Program-made: the position numbers and the translations under genes
Part shown: positions 1 through 6,674 of the stretch, piece by piece
Layout: every line of letters starts with the position of its first letter
Position numbering within the stretch: position 1 is the first letter of the stretch
DNA from: CAZFAP01 sp964516325
Lineage (GTDB): Bacteria > Auribacterota > JABMQX01
DNA length: 8,523 nucleotides
Direction of reading: 5' to 3'
Assembly (NCBI GenBank): GCA_964516325.1
Contig: CAZFAP010000195.1
Span: 1 to 8,523 of the forward strand
Notes under the pieces: model-generated
Database searches by the model: none
What the model saw: the letters and a program-made list of their open reading frames with translations, nothing else
Told to the model about the DNA's origin: nothing

Positions 1-2
1 AC

Positions 3-406
3 CTATCCGCCGACGAGGCATGGCGGCTCTACATGACGTTGACCCGAGCCGAAACCGCCTTCCGCTCCATGAAAAGCCCCCTGGCTCCAGCTCCCCCATC
101 TTTCACCAGTTGCAGCGGCGAGTCGAAACCCACATTTTCCTGTGCGTGCTCGCCTACCACCTCCTGGTGGCGATCGAAAAGACCCTCCTGGACAAAGGAG
201 TCCATACCTCGTGGGCTACTGTCAGGCAGACACTCCAGACCCACCAGGTGGCCACCATTGTGCTGCCCACCGACGGCAACATCATCCTTAAAATCCGCAA
301 AGGCTCCACCCCCGAACCCCAACACATGGAGCTCTACCGACTCCTGGGTGTTCCCCAACAAATCATCCGACCGAAGAAAACCGCCATCACAAATGCGCAA
401 ATGTAG
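3..406 (+). pseudogene. IS1634/IS4-type transposase, 3' fragment with frameshift
   Basis: This is the C-terminal part of a DDE transposase; its start lies outside the window. The reading begins in frame 3 with RAETAFRSMKSPLA, which carries the conserved glutamate region of the DDE catalytic core. It must then move to frame 2 for PIFHQLQRRVETHIF and LCVLAYHLL, the usual continuation in this family. The break lies in the CCCCC run near 91-96: one extra C would restore a single frame (A-P-P-I-F). The fragment then continues through VLPTDG, GSTPEP, ELYRLLGVP and RPKKT to the stop at 404-406. A one-base deletion, making it inactive, is the simplest reading; a sequencing error in the C run is possible. 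It converges on the minus-strand signalling operon. Family assignment is from remembered motifs; the IS boundaries were not identified. Confidence 0.8.
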
Positions 407-445
407 TGACTGAAAAACAGAGCTTCTCCTCTATGACTCACTACA
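402..445. repeat. 8-bp inverted repeat after the transposase
   Basis: TGTAGTGA (402-409) and TCACTACA (438-445) are perfect inverted repeats 28 bases apart, overlapping the transposase stop codon. There is no T-run after the second arm, so it is not a classical terminator. It could be a structured 3' end of the insertion sequence or of its transcript. Its role is unknown. Confidence 0.5.
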
Positions 446-556
446 AAGTGCGGAAGTCAGGTTAGAGGGGCGACATGCTCAGGCGCGACGAAGACCCCGA
501 TCACGGAAAGACTTGGATCGCCAGGTGCAGCCCTATTGAGGCTTCGGGAGTGGGCC
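407..556. other. Convergent intergenic region, no gene seen
   Basis: This stretch separates the end of the plus-strand transposase fragment from the end of the minus-strand retropepsin gene. It should hold the outer end of the insertion sequence and the end of the operon transcript. Apart from the inverted repeat at 402-445 and a hairpin at 537-559, nothing gene-like is visible. Confidence 0.5.
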
Positions 557-559
557 TCA
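537..559 (-). terminator. Hairpin over the retropepsin stop codon
   Basis: TGAGGC (537-542) and GCCTCA (554-559) form a perfect 6-bp stem with an 11-base loop. On the minus strand the stem includes the TGA stop of the retropepsin gene. No U-tract follows in the minus direction (it reads ATAGGG), so it is a weak terminator candidate or a 3'-end stabiliser. Confidence 0.25.
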
Positions 560-994
560 GGAGACAGTGAACTCTTCGTACGGCCCGTCCAGACGCACCA
601 CAAGGTTCCTGAGAATCTCCCTGCCAATAGCTGGTGCGTCAACGTCGGGGCAGTAGAGGACGGAGCACATGCGGCCGGGGAGCAGGCCTGGCACGCTGAC
701 ACAAACCTGATCATAGGACCAAACTCTAATGAGCCCGCCAGCGGTGCGCAGCGTGCCCCACGTCGCGGGACCTGCGAAGGGTAACTCCATGGGCACGATC
801 AGCGTAAAGTCGAATCCGGTGTCTATGAGCGCTGGCACAGGCACAGAAACAAATCCTCCCCCAGACCGCTCCCCCGTGACCTCGCAGACCACGACGGGCG
901 CAGGGGGCCAGAAAAGACCCCTCGGGCGGGGCCAGAAAGGGCCACTTACGGAAGGCCAGCGAAAACCCGTCGAGTAGGCCAACGCGGTCATCAT
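557..994 (-). CDS. Single-domain retropepsin-like aspartic protease
   Basis: The 145-residue product has the features of bacterial one-domain retropepsins. The catalytic triplet D58-T59-G60 sits in ALIDTGFDFTLIVP. A C-terminal IGREILRNLVVRLDGP (123-138) matches the hydrophobic-Gly plus final strand of this fold, and EEFTVS ends the chain. Such proteases act as homodimers, each subunit giving one aspartate; the substrate is unknown. No signal peptide or membrane segment is evident, so it is probably cytoplasmic. The ATG overlaps the stop of the GAF-DUF5678 gene (ATGA at 991-994) with a purine-rich AAGGAAAG just upstream, so translation is coupled. A second ATG follows at once, so the protein may start one residue later. 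It is the last gene of the kinase operon, which suggests it is an output or regulated partner of that signalling system (inference). Confidence 0.82.
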   Translation of the reverse strand: MMTALAYSTGFRWPSVSGPFWPRPRGLFWPPAPVVVCEVTGERSGGGFVSVPVPALIDTGFDFTLIVPMELPFAGPATWGTLRTAGGLIRVWSYDQVCVSVPGLLPGRMCSVLYCPDVDAPAIGREILRNLVVRLDGPYEEFTVS

Positions 995-1821
995 CTCTTT
1001 CCTTGTTGGTCCCCGTCGGGCGGCCAGGGCACCCGCATTTCCTCAGGCGGCACCCCAACCTGCACGGCGAGGTAAAGAAATGGAACGCGGAACGTTGCCC
1101 TTACCATGTCACGAACCGTCTGGAGGCTCTCGGCGTCCGCGAGGACCTGGACATCTTCAGTCCCGCGGGGCCGCCCAATCGCGATCCAGCGGCCCTTGCC
1201 GTACTTCTCGAGAAGCTCTGGCTCGTGCCTCCCAAGCCAACGGTCCAGTTCCTCCAGGTCGTCCAACGCCTCGCGTTTCTCGACGGGGCCGGGCGCTGAA
1301 GGCAAGCGCCCACCACGGGGCAGGATGGAGGCAATCATTTCCAGAAGGTTGCGCTCGAACGCGCTGAACTCCAAGGTGTACGGGCGACCCTCCGCGCTCC
1401 TCCTATCGGAGAGAACAAGGATCCCTCTCCGCCCACCAACTTGCGTCTCGACAGCGAGCAGGGCTTTTACGCCGCGTTCCCTGAAGGGACGGTCTATCTC
1501 GTCCCCGGCAACGGCGTTCTTCGCGACAGGCATGTTCCCGCCTGTCACCTCCTGGATGATGGCGCTATCAGCCGGCACGGACAGGTCTTCCGCCAGCCTT
1601 TCATTCTCGGAATAAAGAAAACCGGCTGGGACCCCGTAGTCCGGTCCCGGTCTTTCCCCCCGGGTCACAAGAAAAGCGGCCTTGGCATCCAGTGCGTGGG
1701 CAATGGCCTGAAGCAGGTCGCGCGGCCTTGCCAAATCTCCCAGGTGCTTGAGTGCGAACACCCTGCTGACGTTCGGCGCGAACCTCTTAGCGATGAATTC
1801 CTGATAGTAGTCAACGCTCAT
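991..1821 (-). CDS. GAF domain protein with C-terminal DUF5678-like domain
   Basis: The 276-residue cytoplasmic protein has two parts. Residues about 30-168 resemble a GAF sensor domain: an opening helix (RDLLQAIAHAL), strands AAFLVTRG, ALLAVETQVGGRRGILVLSDR, and a final helix FSAFERNLLEMIASIL. After a proline-rich linker (170-182), residues about 190-265 resemble DUF5678: LDRWLGRHEPELLEKYGKGRWIAIG, a V-L-A-D-A-E-S-L-Q-T-V segment and a short VPFLYLAVQVG strand. DUF5678 proteins are often found beside retropepsins, as here. The start overlaps the response regulator stop (ATGA, 1818-1821) and follows a GGAGG ribosome binding site. No catalytic residues were recognised. A ligand- or partner-sensing role linking the phosphorelay to the downstream protease is inferred. 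The GAF call is structural pattern matching and less certain than the DUF5678 call. Confidence 0.72.
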   Translation of the reverse strand: MSVDYYQEFIAKRFAPNVSRVFALKHLGDLARPRDLLQAIAHALDAKAAFLVTRGERPGPDYGVPAGFLYSENERLAEDLSVPADSAIIQEVTGGNMPVAKNAVAGDEIDRPFRERGVKALLAVETQVGGRRGILVLSDRRSAEGRPYTLEFSAFERNLLEMIASILPRGGRLPSAPGPVEKREALDDLEELDRWLGRHEPELLEKYGKGRWIAIGRPRGTEDVQVLADAESLQTVRDMVRATFRVPFLYLAVQVGVPPEEMRVPWPPDGDQQGKR

Positions 1822-2246
1822 CGGACCTCCCGTGGCGCCTTGGCGATGATCCGTTCGAGATCATCGGGGCTTATCGGCTTATTGACGTAGGCGAAGACCC
1901 CCAGGCTGCGCATCTCCTCCTCCAGCTTAAGACCCGGGTGCGCCGTTGACACAATCACGGGCGTGTCAAGTCTCATTTCCTCCCTCAGCACGCGCAGCAC
2001 CTCCTTCCCCGTCGCGTACCCGCCCGCGACATCGCGGCCTTTGAGCTCTTCTCCGGAGGGCATCATGATGTCAAGGATGATCACGTCGCACCTTTCGGAT
2101 CGCAAAGCCTCCAAAGCCTGGGTTCCGTCGTCAACACAGCGGACATCGTATCCCTTCAGCTCCAAGAACGCCACAAGCTCCTCGCGCTCGGCGATGGCAT
2201 CCTCGATAAAAAGGACTCTGGGAGCTTGCTTCTGACCGGAATTCAT
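1818..2246 (-). CDS. Single-domain response regulator (REC only)
   Basis: This 142-residue protein is a stand-alone receiver domain. The acidic pair E15-D16 follows VLFIED. The phosphoacceptor is D59 in DVIILDIMMP, the switch threonine is probably T101 in VIVSTAHP, and the conserved lysine is K123 in YVNKPISP. A long loop after D59 (residues 64-80, GEELKGRDVAGGYATG) precedes helix 3, a variant seen in some CheY-like proteins. There is no output domain, so it should act by binding partners after phosphorylation. It lies 26 bases downstream of the sensor kinase gene, which is the likely phosphodonor, and has a strong GGAGGG ribosome binding site. Its stop overlaps the next start by ATGA. Confidence 0.93.
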   Translation of the reverse strand: MNSGQKQAPRVLFIEDAIAEREELVAFLELKGYDVRCVDDGTQALEALRSERCDVIILDIMMPSGEELKGRDVAGGYATGKEVLRVLREEMRLDTPVIVSTAHPGLKLEEEMRSLGVFAYVNKPISPDDLERIIAKAPREVR

Positions 2247-2272
2247 TTTCCCTCCTTGATTACTTGGGCGCC

Positions 2273-4405
2273 TTAAAGCTTTCGCAGCAGAGGCCTACGC
2301 GGTATGGTCACATAGAAGGTGGTCTTGTACCTTTCCACGCCGCTCTTTTGCGCGGGCCCTTCGGCTTGAATACTGGTATACCAAATCTTCCCACCGTGCA
2401 TCTCGACTATCTCCTTGGCGACCGCGAGACCTATTCCTGCGCCAGGAATAAAACGTCTGGGGTCCTCAAATTTCGAGCGGTAGTACCTCGTGAAAATCTT
2501 CTCGGGGTCCCTCTCAATGATCCCAAGGCCAAAATCGCTGACAGACACAGTCAACGTATTTTCCACCTTATCAAAGGAAAAATCAATGAGAACCTTTCTG
2601 TCGTTGTGGGAGTATTTTACGGCGTTATCAATGATGTTAGAGAACACAACGTCGAGTTCCCCTGGGTCAGTGAAGGCATCAGGCAGGTCGTAGGAGTCCT
2701 TCTCGAAGAGAATGGAGATCCCGCGGGCCATCCCCGCGTACTTGTACCTCTCCGCGCAGTCCCTGACGAGGGCCTCCAAGGAAATCGGCTCATCCCGTCT
2801 TAGCCGCACCGCCTCCGTGACCGTCGTATACGAGAGACTCTTCGTCCGCGTGCTGAGCCGTTTGACCTCTTCGTCTATCTTATTACAAAGCCCAATGATC
2901 TGGTCCGTTGGAACTTTCTGCTCTCCTCGGACCTGAAGCAGCGCCCTCAGGTAGCCCGACTTTCCCAGCAGCGACTGCATGTGTGCACGCAGGACATGCA
3001 TGGTAGCGGCCTCGTACTCTTCTCTGTCCCTGTCCCGCTGTCTCAGGTCAACAGAAGCGAGGGTGTTTCTGATCTGCATCTCTATTTCGTGCACTGCCTT
3101 CTCCAGAAACTGCCTACCGAAGTCGGAGATCAAGCGCTTGGGCTCTCTGCCGGCGATGGACGTCCTGTTCACAAGCAGCATTAAACCCCGTCCCTTTTCG
3201 CGGAAGGTAATTGGAGCCACGAGCGCGAATCCCACAGGCGCCGGCTCCAGCAGACGCTCGACCTTCTTCATCAGCCCGCCCGCGGGACGCGAGGCATCGA
3301 GCAGGACGAGCTTTCTACTCCTGAAATCCACGTCGCCTTCGCTGAGATTCAGCTCGCGCCCTACCATTGTCTCTGAGCCAGGCAGCCTTCCAGGCGCTTT
3401 GAGGGTGAATGGCTTTCCGGGTCCTTCGCTGGCAAAAAAAGTCGCAAATTCGAAATGGCAGAACTCGCACAGCCTTATCAACACCCGATCCAGCACTCGC
3501 CAGAGGCCGTCCTCATCCCTCACGGTCTCGAACAGAGCTAATATCTCGTCAAGGAAAAGTCGCTCCCTGACCTGCCTCTGCGCGTAGAACTTTTCGCTGC
3601 CGAGACGGGTGATGCTGTCAACGACCGCCTCCCACTGCCTTCGACCGCTGTCCAGTTCGCACTCCTCGATCCAGGCGCCTTCTACCCCATACTCAGCTGC
3701 CTCTAAGAGCTGTCCGGTTGCGGCCTCATCGAGCCGCAGTTCTTCTTTTACCCGCTGAACTCCGTCGAGCAGGTCCGCATCTCCTCTTTTCCCTCGGAGC
3801 CTGAGTTGGCCAGTGAAAAAGAAGGCGACCACCTGTTCGTTGATGACGACGGGGATTGCGAAGTCGTACAAGCCTGCCCAGCAACGCCGGAGGAGGGTTC
3901 TTGGGTGCTCCTCGTCGTAATGCTCCCTCGCCTGTTCCTCATCGTATTCGCAGCAGCGCCCCTCGCCTTCCAGGGCGTCTCTCACGAAGGTGCAGTATCT
4001 GGTGTAGTGCGCTCGCGGGTTAAGCGGGTTGATGCGATGATACCTCCCCTCACGGCGTTCAATTATCGTCATGGGCTTCCGTAGCTTTTCAGCCAGGCCC
4101 GCCTGAATTATTTCGAGCGCCTCCTCGTCAATCACGTCGGTGAGTTTGTCTATTATGAAGGGCTGAACGTCCTCGTAGTAGTAAGCGACCACAAAGCGGC
4201 CGTCTTCAGCCTCAATAAGCGACTTGCCCCCGAGGCTTGGTTGATCGGCAAGGAATTGCTCCGCGCCTTCCCGGTCCCTTCTGCTGAAGGCCCTGAACAT
4301 CTGGCCGCAGGCATCGCTTTGGCAGACGGCGTCACCCGGGACCGGTATCCTGACTTTCCCGCTGCAATTCGGGCAAGCGATCTCAGTGAACTCAGCGGAA
4401 CTCAT
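2273..4405 (-). CDS. Zinc-ribbon/PocR/GAF sensor histidine kinase
   Basis: The 710-residue protein appears soluble. Residues 11-33 hold a four-cysteine ribbon (C11, C14, C28, C33). Residues about 75-280 match a PocR sensor domain with its Cys-rich stretch (C138, C151, C152, C175) followed by FAIPVVI and VAFFFTGQLRL. Residues about 285-450 look like a GAF domain. A coiled dimerisation segment carries the probable phosphohistidine H470 in MHVLRAHMQSLLG. The ATPase part has an N-box VVFSNIIDNAVKYS (587-599), a G1 box DFGLGI (624-629), an F-box IFTRYYRS and a G2 box GAGIGLAVAKEIVEMHGG (655-672). The start at 4405 is preferred to the upstream ATG at 4528 because GAGGG lies just before it and the upstream residues lack domain character. 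The neighbouring receiver gene is its likely partner. The signal is unknown; PocR domains are thought to bind small molecules such as hydrocarbon derivatives. Confidence 0.9.
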   Translation of the reverse strand: MSSAEFTEIACPNCSGKVRIPVPGDAVCQSDACGQMFRAFSRRDREGAEQFLADQPSLGGKSLIEAEDGRFVVAYYYEDVQPFIIDKLTDVIDEEALEIIQAGLAEKLRKPMTIIERREGRYHRINPLNPRAHYTRYCTFVRDALEGEGRCCEYDEEQAREHYDEEHPRTLLRRCWAGLYDFAIPVVINEQVVAFFFTGQLRLRGKRGDADLLDGVQRVKEELRLDEAATGQLLEAAEYGVEGAWIEECELDSGRRQWEAVVDSITRLGSEKFYAQRQVRERLFLDEILALFETVRDEDGLWRVLDRVLIRLCEFCHFEFATFFASEGPGKPFTLKAPGRLPGSETMVGRELNLSEGDVDFRSRKLVLLDASRPAGGLMKKVERLLEPAPVGFALVAPITFREKGRGLMLLVNRTSIAGREPKRLISDFGRQFLEKAVHEIEMQIRNTLASVDLRQRDRDREEYEAATMHVLRAHMQSLLGKSGYLRALLQVRGEQKVPTDQIIGLCNKIDEEVKRLSTRTKSLSYTTVTEAVRLRRDEPISLEALVRDCAERYKYAGMARGISILFEKDSYDLPDAFTDPGELDVVFSNIIDNAVKYSHNDRKVLIDFSFDKVENTLTVSVSDFGLGIIERDPEKIFTRYYRSKFEDPRRFIPGAGIGLAVAKEIVEMHGGKIWYTSIQAEGPAQKSGVERYKTTFYVTIPRRPLLRKL

Positions 4406-4454
4406 AATTCCCTCGTCTAGGAACTCCCGCAGTTGGAATAGATTAACCGCTCGT

Positions 4455-4484
4455 ATGATAGCGCTTGCAGGCCACCGAAGGCAA
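4455..4484 (-). promoter_or_regulatory. Possible sigma-70-type promoter for the kinase operon
   Basis: On the minus strand TTGCCT (4484-4479) and TATCAT (4460-4455) are 18 bases apart, matching the -35 box at 4 of 6 and the -10 box at 5 of 6. This would start transcription near 4448 and give a leader of about 43 bases before the kinase ATG at 4405. It lies in the 157-base gap after comM, so the operon may start here rather than by read-through. Confidence 0.4.
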
Positions 4485-4532
4485 CCAAAAATTCGGGGGA
4501 GCGGCGCGCCAGGGGGCGATGCGCTCATAGCC

Positions 4533-4559
4533 GCAGGTCCCGGCTTTCCACCGGCCTGC
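4533..4559 (-). terminator. Hairpin just after comM
   Basis: Outer arms GCAGG (4533-4537) and CCTGC (4555-4559) enclose inner arms CCGG (4540-4543 and 4551-4554) around a 7-base loop, with a 2-base bulge. It begins a few bases past the comM stop. No U-tract follows, so a role as terminator is weak; it could also be one more member of the hairpin repeats seen elsewhere in the window. Confidence 0.28.
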
Positions 4560-4562
4560 CCG

Positions 4563-6098
4563 TCACAGCCACAGGCTGCGGTCGAGGGTGCGGTACTGGA
4601 TCGCTTCGGAGATGTGGTGGGCTTTGACGTCTTCCATGCCTTCGAGGTCGGCAGCGGTGCGGGCGACTTTCAGGATGCGGTCGTACGCGCGCGCGCTGAT
4701 GCCAAGCTCGTTGATCGCCATCTTGAGCACATCGCGTCCTTCCTGATCCAGCTCGCAGAATTTCTTGATGTGCCGGGAGGTCATGGTGCCGTTTGAGAAA
4801 ATCCGATGCCCCTTGAATCGCTCCCTCTGGATTCTTCTCGCCTCGTTGATCTTCTGACGAATCTGCGTGGAGCTCTCACCGGCATATTCTCCGGTAAGCT
4901 CTTTGTACCTCAGCGCCGGAACGTCCACGTGGATGTCCACTCTGTCAAGCAGCGGACCCGAAATCCGGGACATGTATCTGTGAATCTGCGACGGCGTGCA
5001 GCGGCATTCCCTCCGCGGGTCGGTGAAATAGCCGCACGGACACGGGTTCATCGCCGCGGCAAGCATGAAATTTGCCGGAAAGGTAAGTGAGCCCATCGCT
5101 CGCACGATTGTGACGCTCCCTTCCTCGAGCGGCTGCCGCAGCACCTCCAGAACGTTCCGGTTGAATTCCGGAAGCTCGTCGAGAAAGAGGACTCCATTGT
5201 GGGCAAGGCTCACTTCGCCTGGCCTTGGAACGGCCCCGCCCCCGATCAAGCCCGCGTAGGACACCGTGTGATGCGGACTCCGGAAGGGACGAGTCGCCAC
5301 GAGATAATTCTTCGGCGTCAGAAGCCCGACGATACTGTGAATCTTCGTCGTCTCCAGGGCTTCCTCGAGGCTCATTTCAGGGATGATGGTGGGGATGCAT
5401 TTCGCGAGCATCGTTTTTCCGGTGCCCGGCGGGCCGATCATGAGGATGTTGTGCGAGCCGGCGACAGCCACCTCCAGCGCCCGTTTGACGTGCTCTTGCC
5501 CTTTCACGTCGCTGAAATCAATCGGATAGGACGAGGCTTCGCGGAATGCCTCGTTGAGATTCCTTTTGACCGGCTGGATCGTAACTTCCCCGGCGATAAA
5601 TTTCGCCGCCTGCACGAGGTCGTAAACGGGGTACGTGTCAATCCCGTCCACGACGGAGGCTTCTGGACCGTTGTCCGCGGGAAGAAGCAGCCCCTTTTTG
5701 CCATTGTCCCTCGACGCGATGGCAATCGGCAAAACCCCCTTGACCGGGCGCACCGCCCCATTCAGCGCCAACTCTCCGACAACGACGTAATCCTTGAAAC
5801 TCGGCGTGCGGATTTGCCCCGTGGCAGCCAACAGACCCAGGGCGATAGGAAGATCGAAGCTCGGCCCCTCTTTCTTGATGTCCGCGGGGGCGAGATTCAC
5901 GGTCGTGTAGCCAAGCGGCGGCGAGAACCCCGAGTTCTTTACCGCGGTGAAGACCCTGTCCTTACTTTCCTTGACGGCGGCGTCTGGCAGCCCGACGATG
6001 ACCGTCGTCCGCTCCCTCGCGGAGGAGAAATCCACCTCGATCTCCATCATGTAGGCGTCAATGCCGAAGATCGCGCTCGAATACACCTGCGACAGCAT
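4563..6098 (-). CDS. comM: ComM/YifB family Mg-chelatase-like AAA+ ATPase
   Basis: The 511-residue protein is full length for the family. Residues 1 to about 190 form the Lon-protease-like N-terminal domain (VYSSAIFGIDAY, VGLPDAAVKESKDRV, NLAPADIKKEGPSFDLPIALG). The AAA+ core has Walker A GPPGTGKT (222-229) and Walker B VLFLDELPEF (303-312), with FRSPHHTVS between them. A cysteine cluster follows (C353, C355, C365, C367 around GYFTDPRRE) and then LLDRVDIHVDVP. The C-terminal Mg-chelatase-like domain includes LGISARAYDRILKVARTAADL. In naturally competent bacteria ComM is a helicase that promotes branch migration during recombination of incoming DNA. Outside those species the role is less clear. 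The start has GAGGTGGGAG just upstream. Neighbouring minus-strand genes are separated by 157 bases, so it is probably its own transcription unit. Confidence 0.96.
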   Translation of the reverse strand: MLSQVYSSAIFGIDAYMMEIEVDFSSARERTTVIVGLPDAAVKESKDRVFTAVKNSGFSPPLGYTTVNLAPADIKKEGPSFDLPIALGLLAATGQIRTPSFKDYVVVGELALNGAVRPVKGVLPIAIASRDNGKKGLLLPADNGPEASVVDGIDTYPVYDLVQAAKFIAGEVTIQPVKRNLNEAFREASSYPIDFSDVKGQEHVKRALEVAVAGSHNILMIGPPGTGKTMLAKCIPTIIPEMSLEEALETTKIHSIVGLLTPKNYLVATRPFRSPHHTVSYAGLIGGGAVPRPGEVSLAHNGVLFLDELPEFNRNVLEVLRQPLEEGSVTIVRAMGSLTFPANFMLAAAMNPCPCGYFTDPRRECRCTPSQIHRYMSRISGPLLDRVDIHVDVPALRYKELTGEYAGESSTQIRQKINEARRIQRERFKGHRIFSNGTMTSRHIKKFCELDQEGRDVLKMAINELGISARAYDRILKVARTAADLEGMEDVKAHHISEAIQYRTLDRSLWL

Positions 6099-6152
6099 TC
6101 TCCCACCTCACCTGCCGGAGTGCAATTGCCGTACCCGTTGGAAAATCGCTTC

Positions 6153-6181
6153 ATCCTACTATCAACCCTCCCCAAGGTCAA
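6153..6181 (-). promoter_or_regulatory. Likely promoter of comM
   Basis: On the minus strand TTGACC (6181-6176) and TAGGAT (6158-6153) are separated by exactly 17 bases, matching the sigma-70 consensus at 5 of 6 and 4 of 6 positions. Transcription would begin near 6146 and give a leader of about 48 bases to the comM ATG at 6098. Confidence 0.5.
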
Positions 6182-6238
6182 TATTTAGAGCGGGATGCGT
6201 GCGGCTGCAGTTCAACGGTTGGCCAGGTCGTCTCGCCT

Positions 6239-6257
6239 CGCGGGTCTCGGCCCCGCG
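6239..6257. repeat. GC-rich palindrome CGCGGG/CCCGCG
   Basis: CGCGGG (6239-6244) and CCCGCG (6252-6257) form a 6-bp stem with a 7-base loop. No T-run follows on either strand. It may be a dispersed repeat like the other hairpins here, but one copy in the window cannot prove that. Confidence 0.35.
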
Positions 6258-6346
6258 CCCCGCTAACCATTCTCGTAATTTTGACCACCGCTTGGACCGG
6301 AGAGCGAACTTCTTGTGCTGCACGCCCCTGCTGGGTCCCGTCGTGG

Positions 6347-6365
6347 CATGGGCATCTTGCCCATG
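6347..6365. repeat. REP-like hairpin repeat CATGGGC-ATCTT-GCCCATG
   Basis: A perfect 7-bp stem encloses a 5-base loop. The stretch GTGGCATGGGCATCTTGCCC resembles a dispersed palindrome I recall from genomes of uncultured and PVC-type bacteria, where its translation appears as HGQDAHAT. It lies at the breakpoint of the HEPN remnant that begins right after it, so it may have been inserted there or mediated a deletion. Family membership is from memory and only one copy is in the window. Confidence 0.6.
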
Positions 6366-6470
6366 GTAGAGCGACCATTCACGGGCGAGACTGATCGAGT
6401 CGCTCTTCAGCGGTCCCGCGAATTTCTCGACGCCACACAGGATTTTCTCCCCAGGGAGAGACCCCAATGA
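6366..6470 (+). pseudogene. 3' remnant of a HEPN-domain gene
   Basis: In frame with the stop TGA at 6468-6470, this stretch reads RPFTGETDRVALQ and then RSREFLDATQDFLPRERPQ. The intact-looking HEPN 3' end at 7340-7401 reads ARAEEFLQASEAFLRKEEPQ and matches at 10 of the last 20 residues, including the final P-Q. The last helix of HEPN toxins typically looks like this. Everything upstream is missing and is replaced by the hairpin repeat ending at 6365. As in the second copy, the stop overlaps the ATG of a mod fragment as ATGA. This looks like the trace of an older MNT-HEPN-mod unit. Confidence 0.6.
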
Positions 6471-6649
6471 CCGAGCTTATCTGGGGAGGCAAATATGACG
6501 AAAAGGGCAACCTCAAGCCCGTTGACCGAACCATCCTCCCCTTCCAGGTCGTCGAGACCATCAACAAATCCAGAGCCGACCGCGACACCTGGGGACGCGG
6601 CCTCCATCGCTGCCTCGAAAACCACCCATATCACGGCGTTGACATCTGA
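6467..6649 (+). pseudogene. Type III Mod-like DNA methyltransferase, 5' remnant 1 (internal deletion)
   Basis: The ORF begins MTELIWGGKYDEKGNLKPVDR and ILPFQVVETINKS, the N-terminal signature of a family of type III Mod-like adenine methyltransferases. After residue 38 it jumps to RDTWGRGL, which I recognise from a position around residue 110-130 of such enzymes (usually YRDTWGRGLDSYL). It then runs into unrelated sequence and a stop. The catalytic motifs (DPPY/DPPF and FxGxG) are absent, so it cannot be active. The first 120 bases are about 92% identical to the second copy at 7398. The ATG overlaps the stop of the HEPN remnant, with GGGAGAG upstream as a ribosome binding site. A 60-residue peptide could still be made, but no function is suggested. 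Confidence 0.75.
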
Positions 6650-6667
6650 ACCCCCCTACGGCATAAT
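6639..6667 (+). promoter_or_regulatory. Strong sigma-70-type promoter before the MNT gene
   Basis: TTGACA (6639-6644) matches the -35 consensus exactly. CATAAT (6662-6667) matches the -10 consensus at 5 of 6, and the spacer is exactly 17 bases. The predicted start site (about 6674-6676) coincides with the GTG chosen for the MNT gene, so the message may be leaderless. The box lies inside the end of the truncated mod fragment. Confidence 0.6.
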
Positions 6668-6674
6668 CAACGCT

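Larger units (their letters stand above)
6182..6365. other. Gene-free divergent region with two hairpins
   Basis: Between the comM promoter and the first accessory gene remnant I see no credible gene. The stretch holds two perfect palindromes (6239-6257 and 6347-6365), described separately. Confidence 0.5.

Noticed and set aside
2264..2803. A 179-codon plus-strand frame
   Set aside because: It lies opposite the kinase ATPase domain, which is clearly coding on the minus strand.
4406..4528. An upstream ATG extending the kinase by 41 residues
   Set aside because: It would cover the likely promoter and has no good ribosome binding site, whereas GAGGG lies just before the ATG at 4405 and the ribbon domain begins soon after.
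5199..6188. A 329-codon open frame on the plus strand
   Set aside because: It is the antisense shadow of comM, rich in R, D and H as expected from opposite-strand reading of a GC-rich gene, and has no recognisable domain.
6495..6674. A longer N-terminus for the MNT protein from the ATG at 6495
   Set aside because: That stretch is the mod remnant read out of frame (S, T, P-rich). It would place the promoter inside the gene and add about 60 residues not seen in minimal nucleotidyltransferases.
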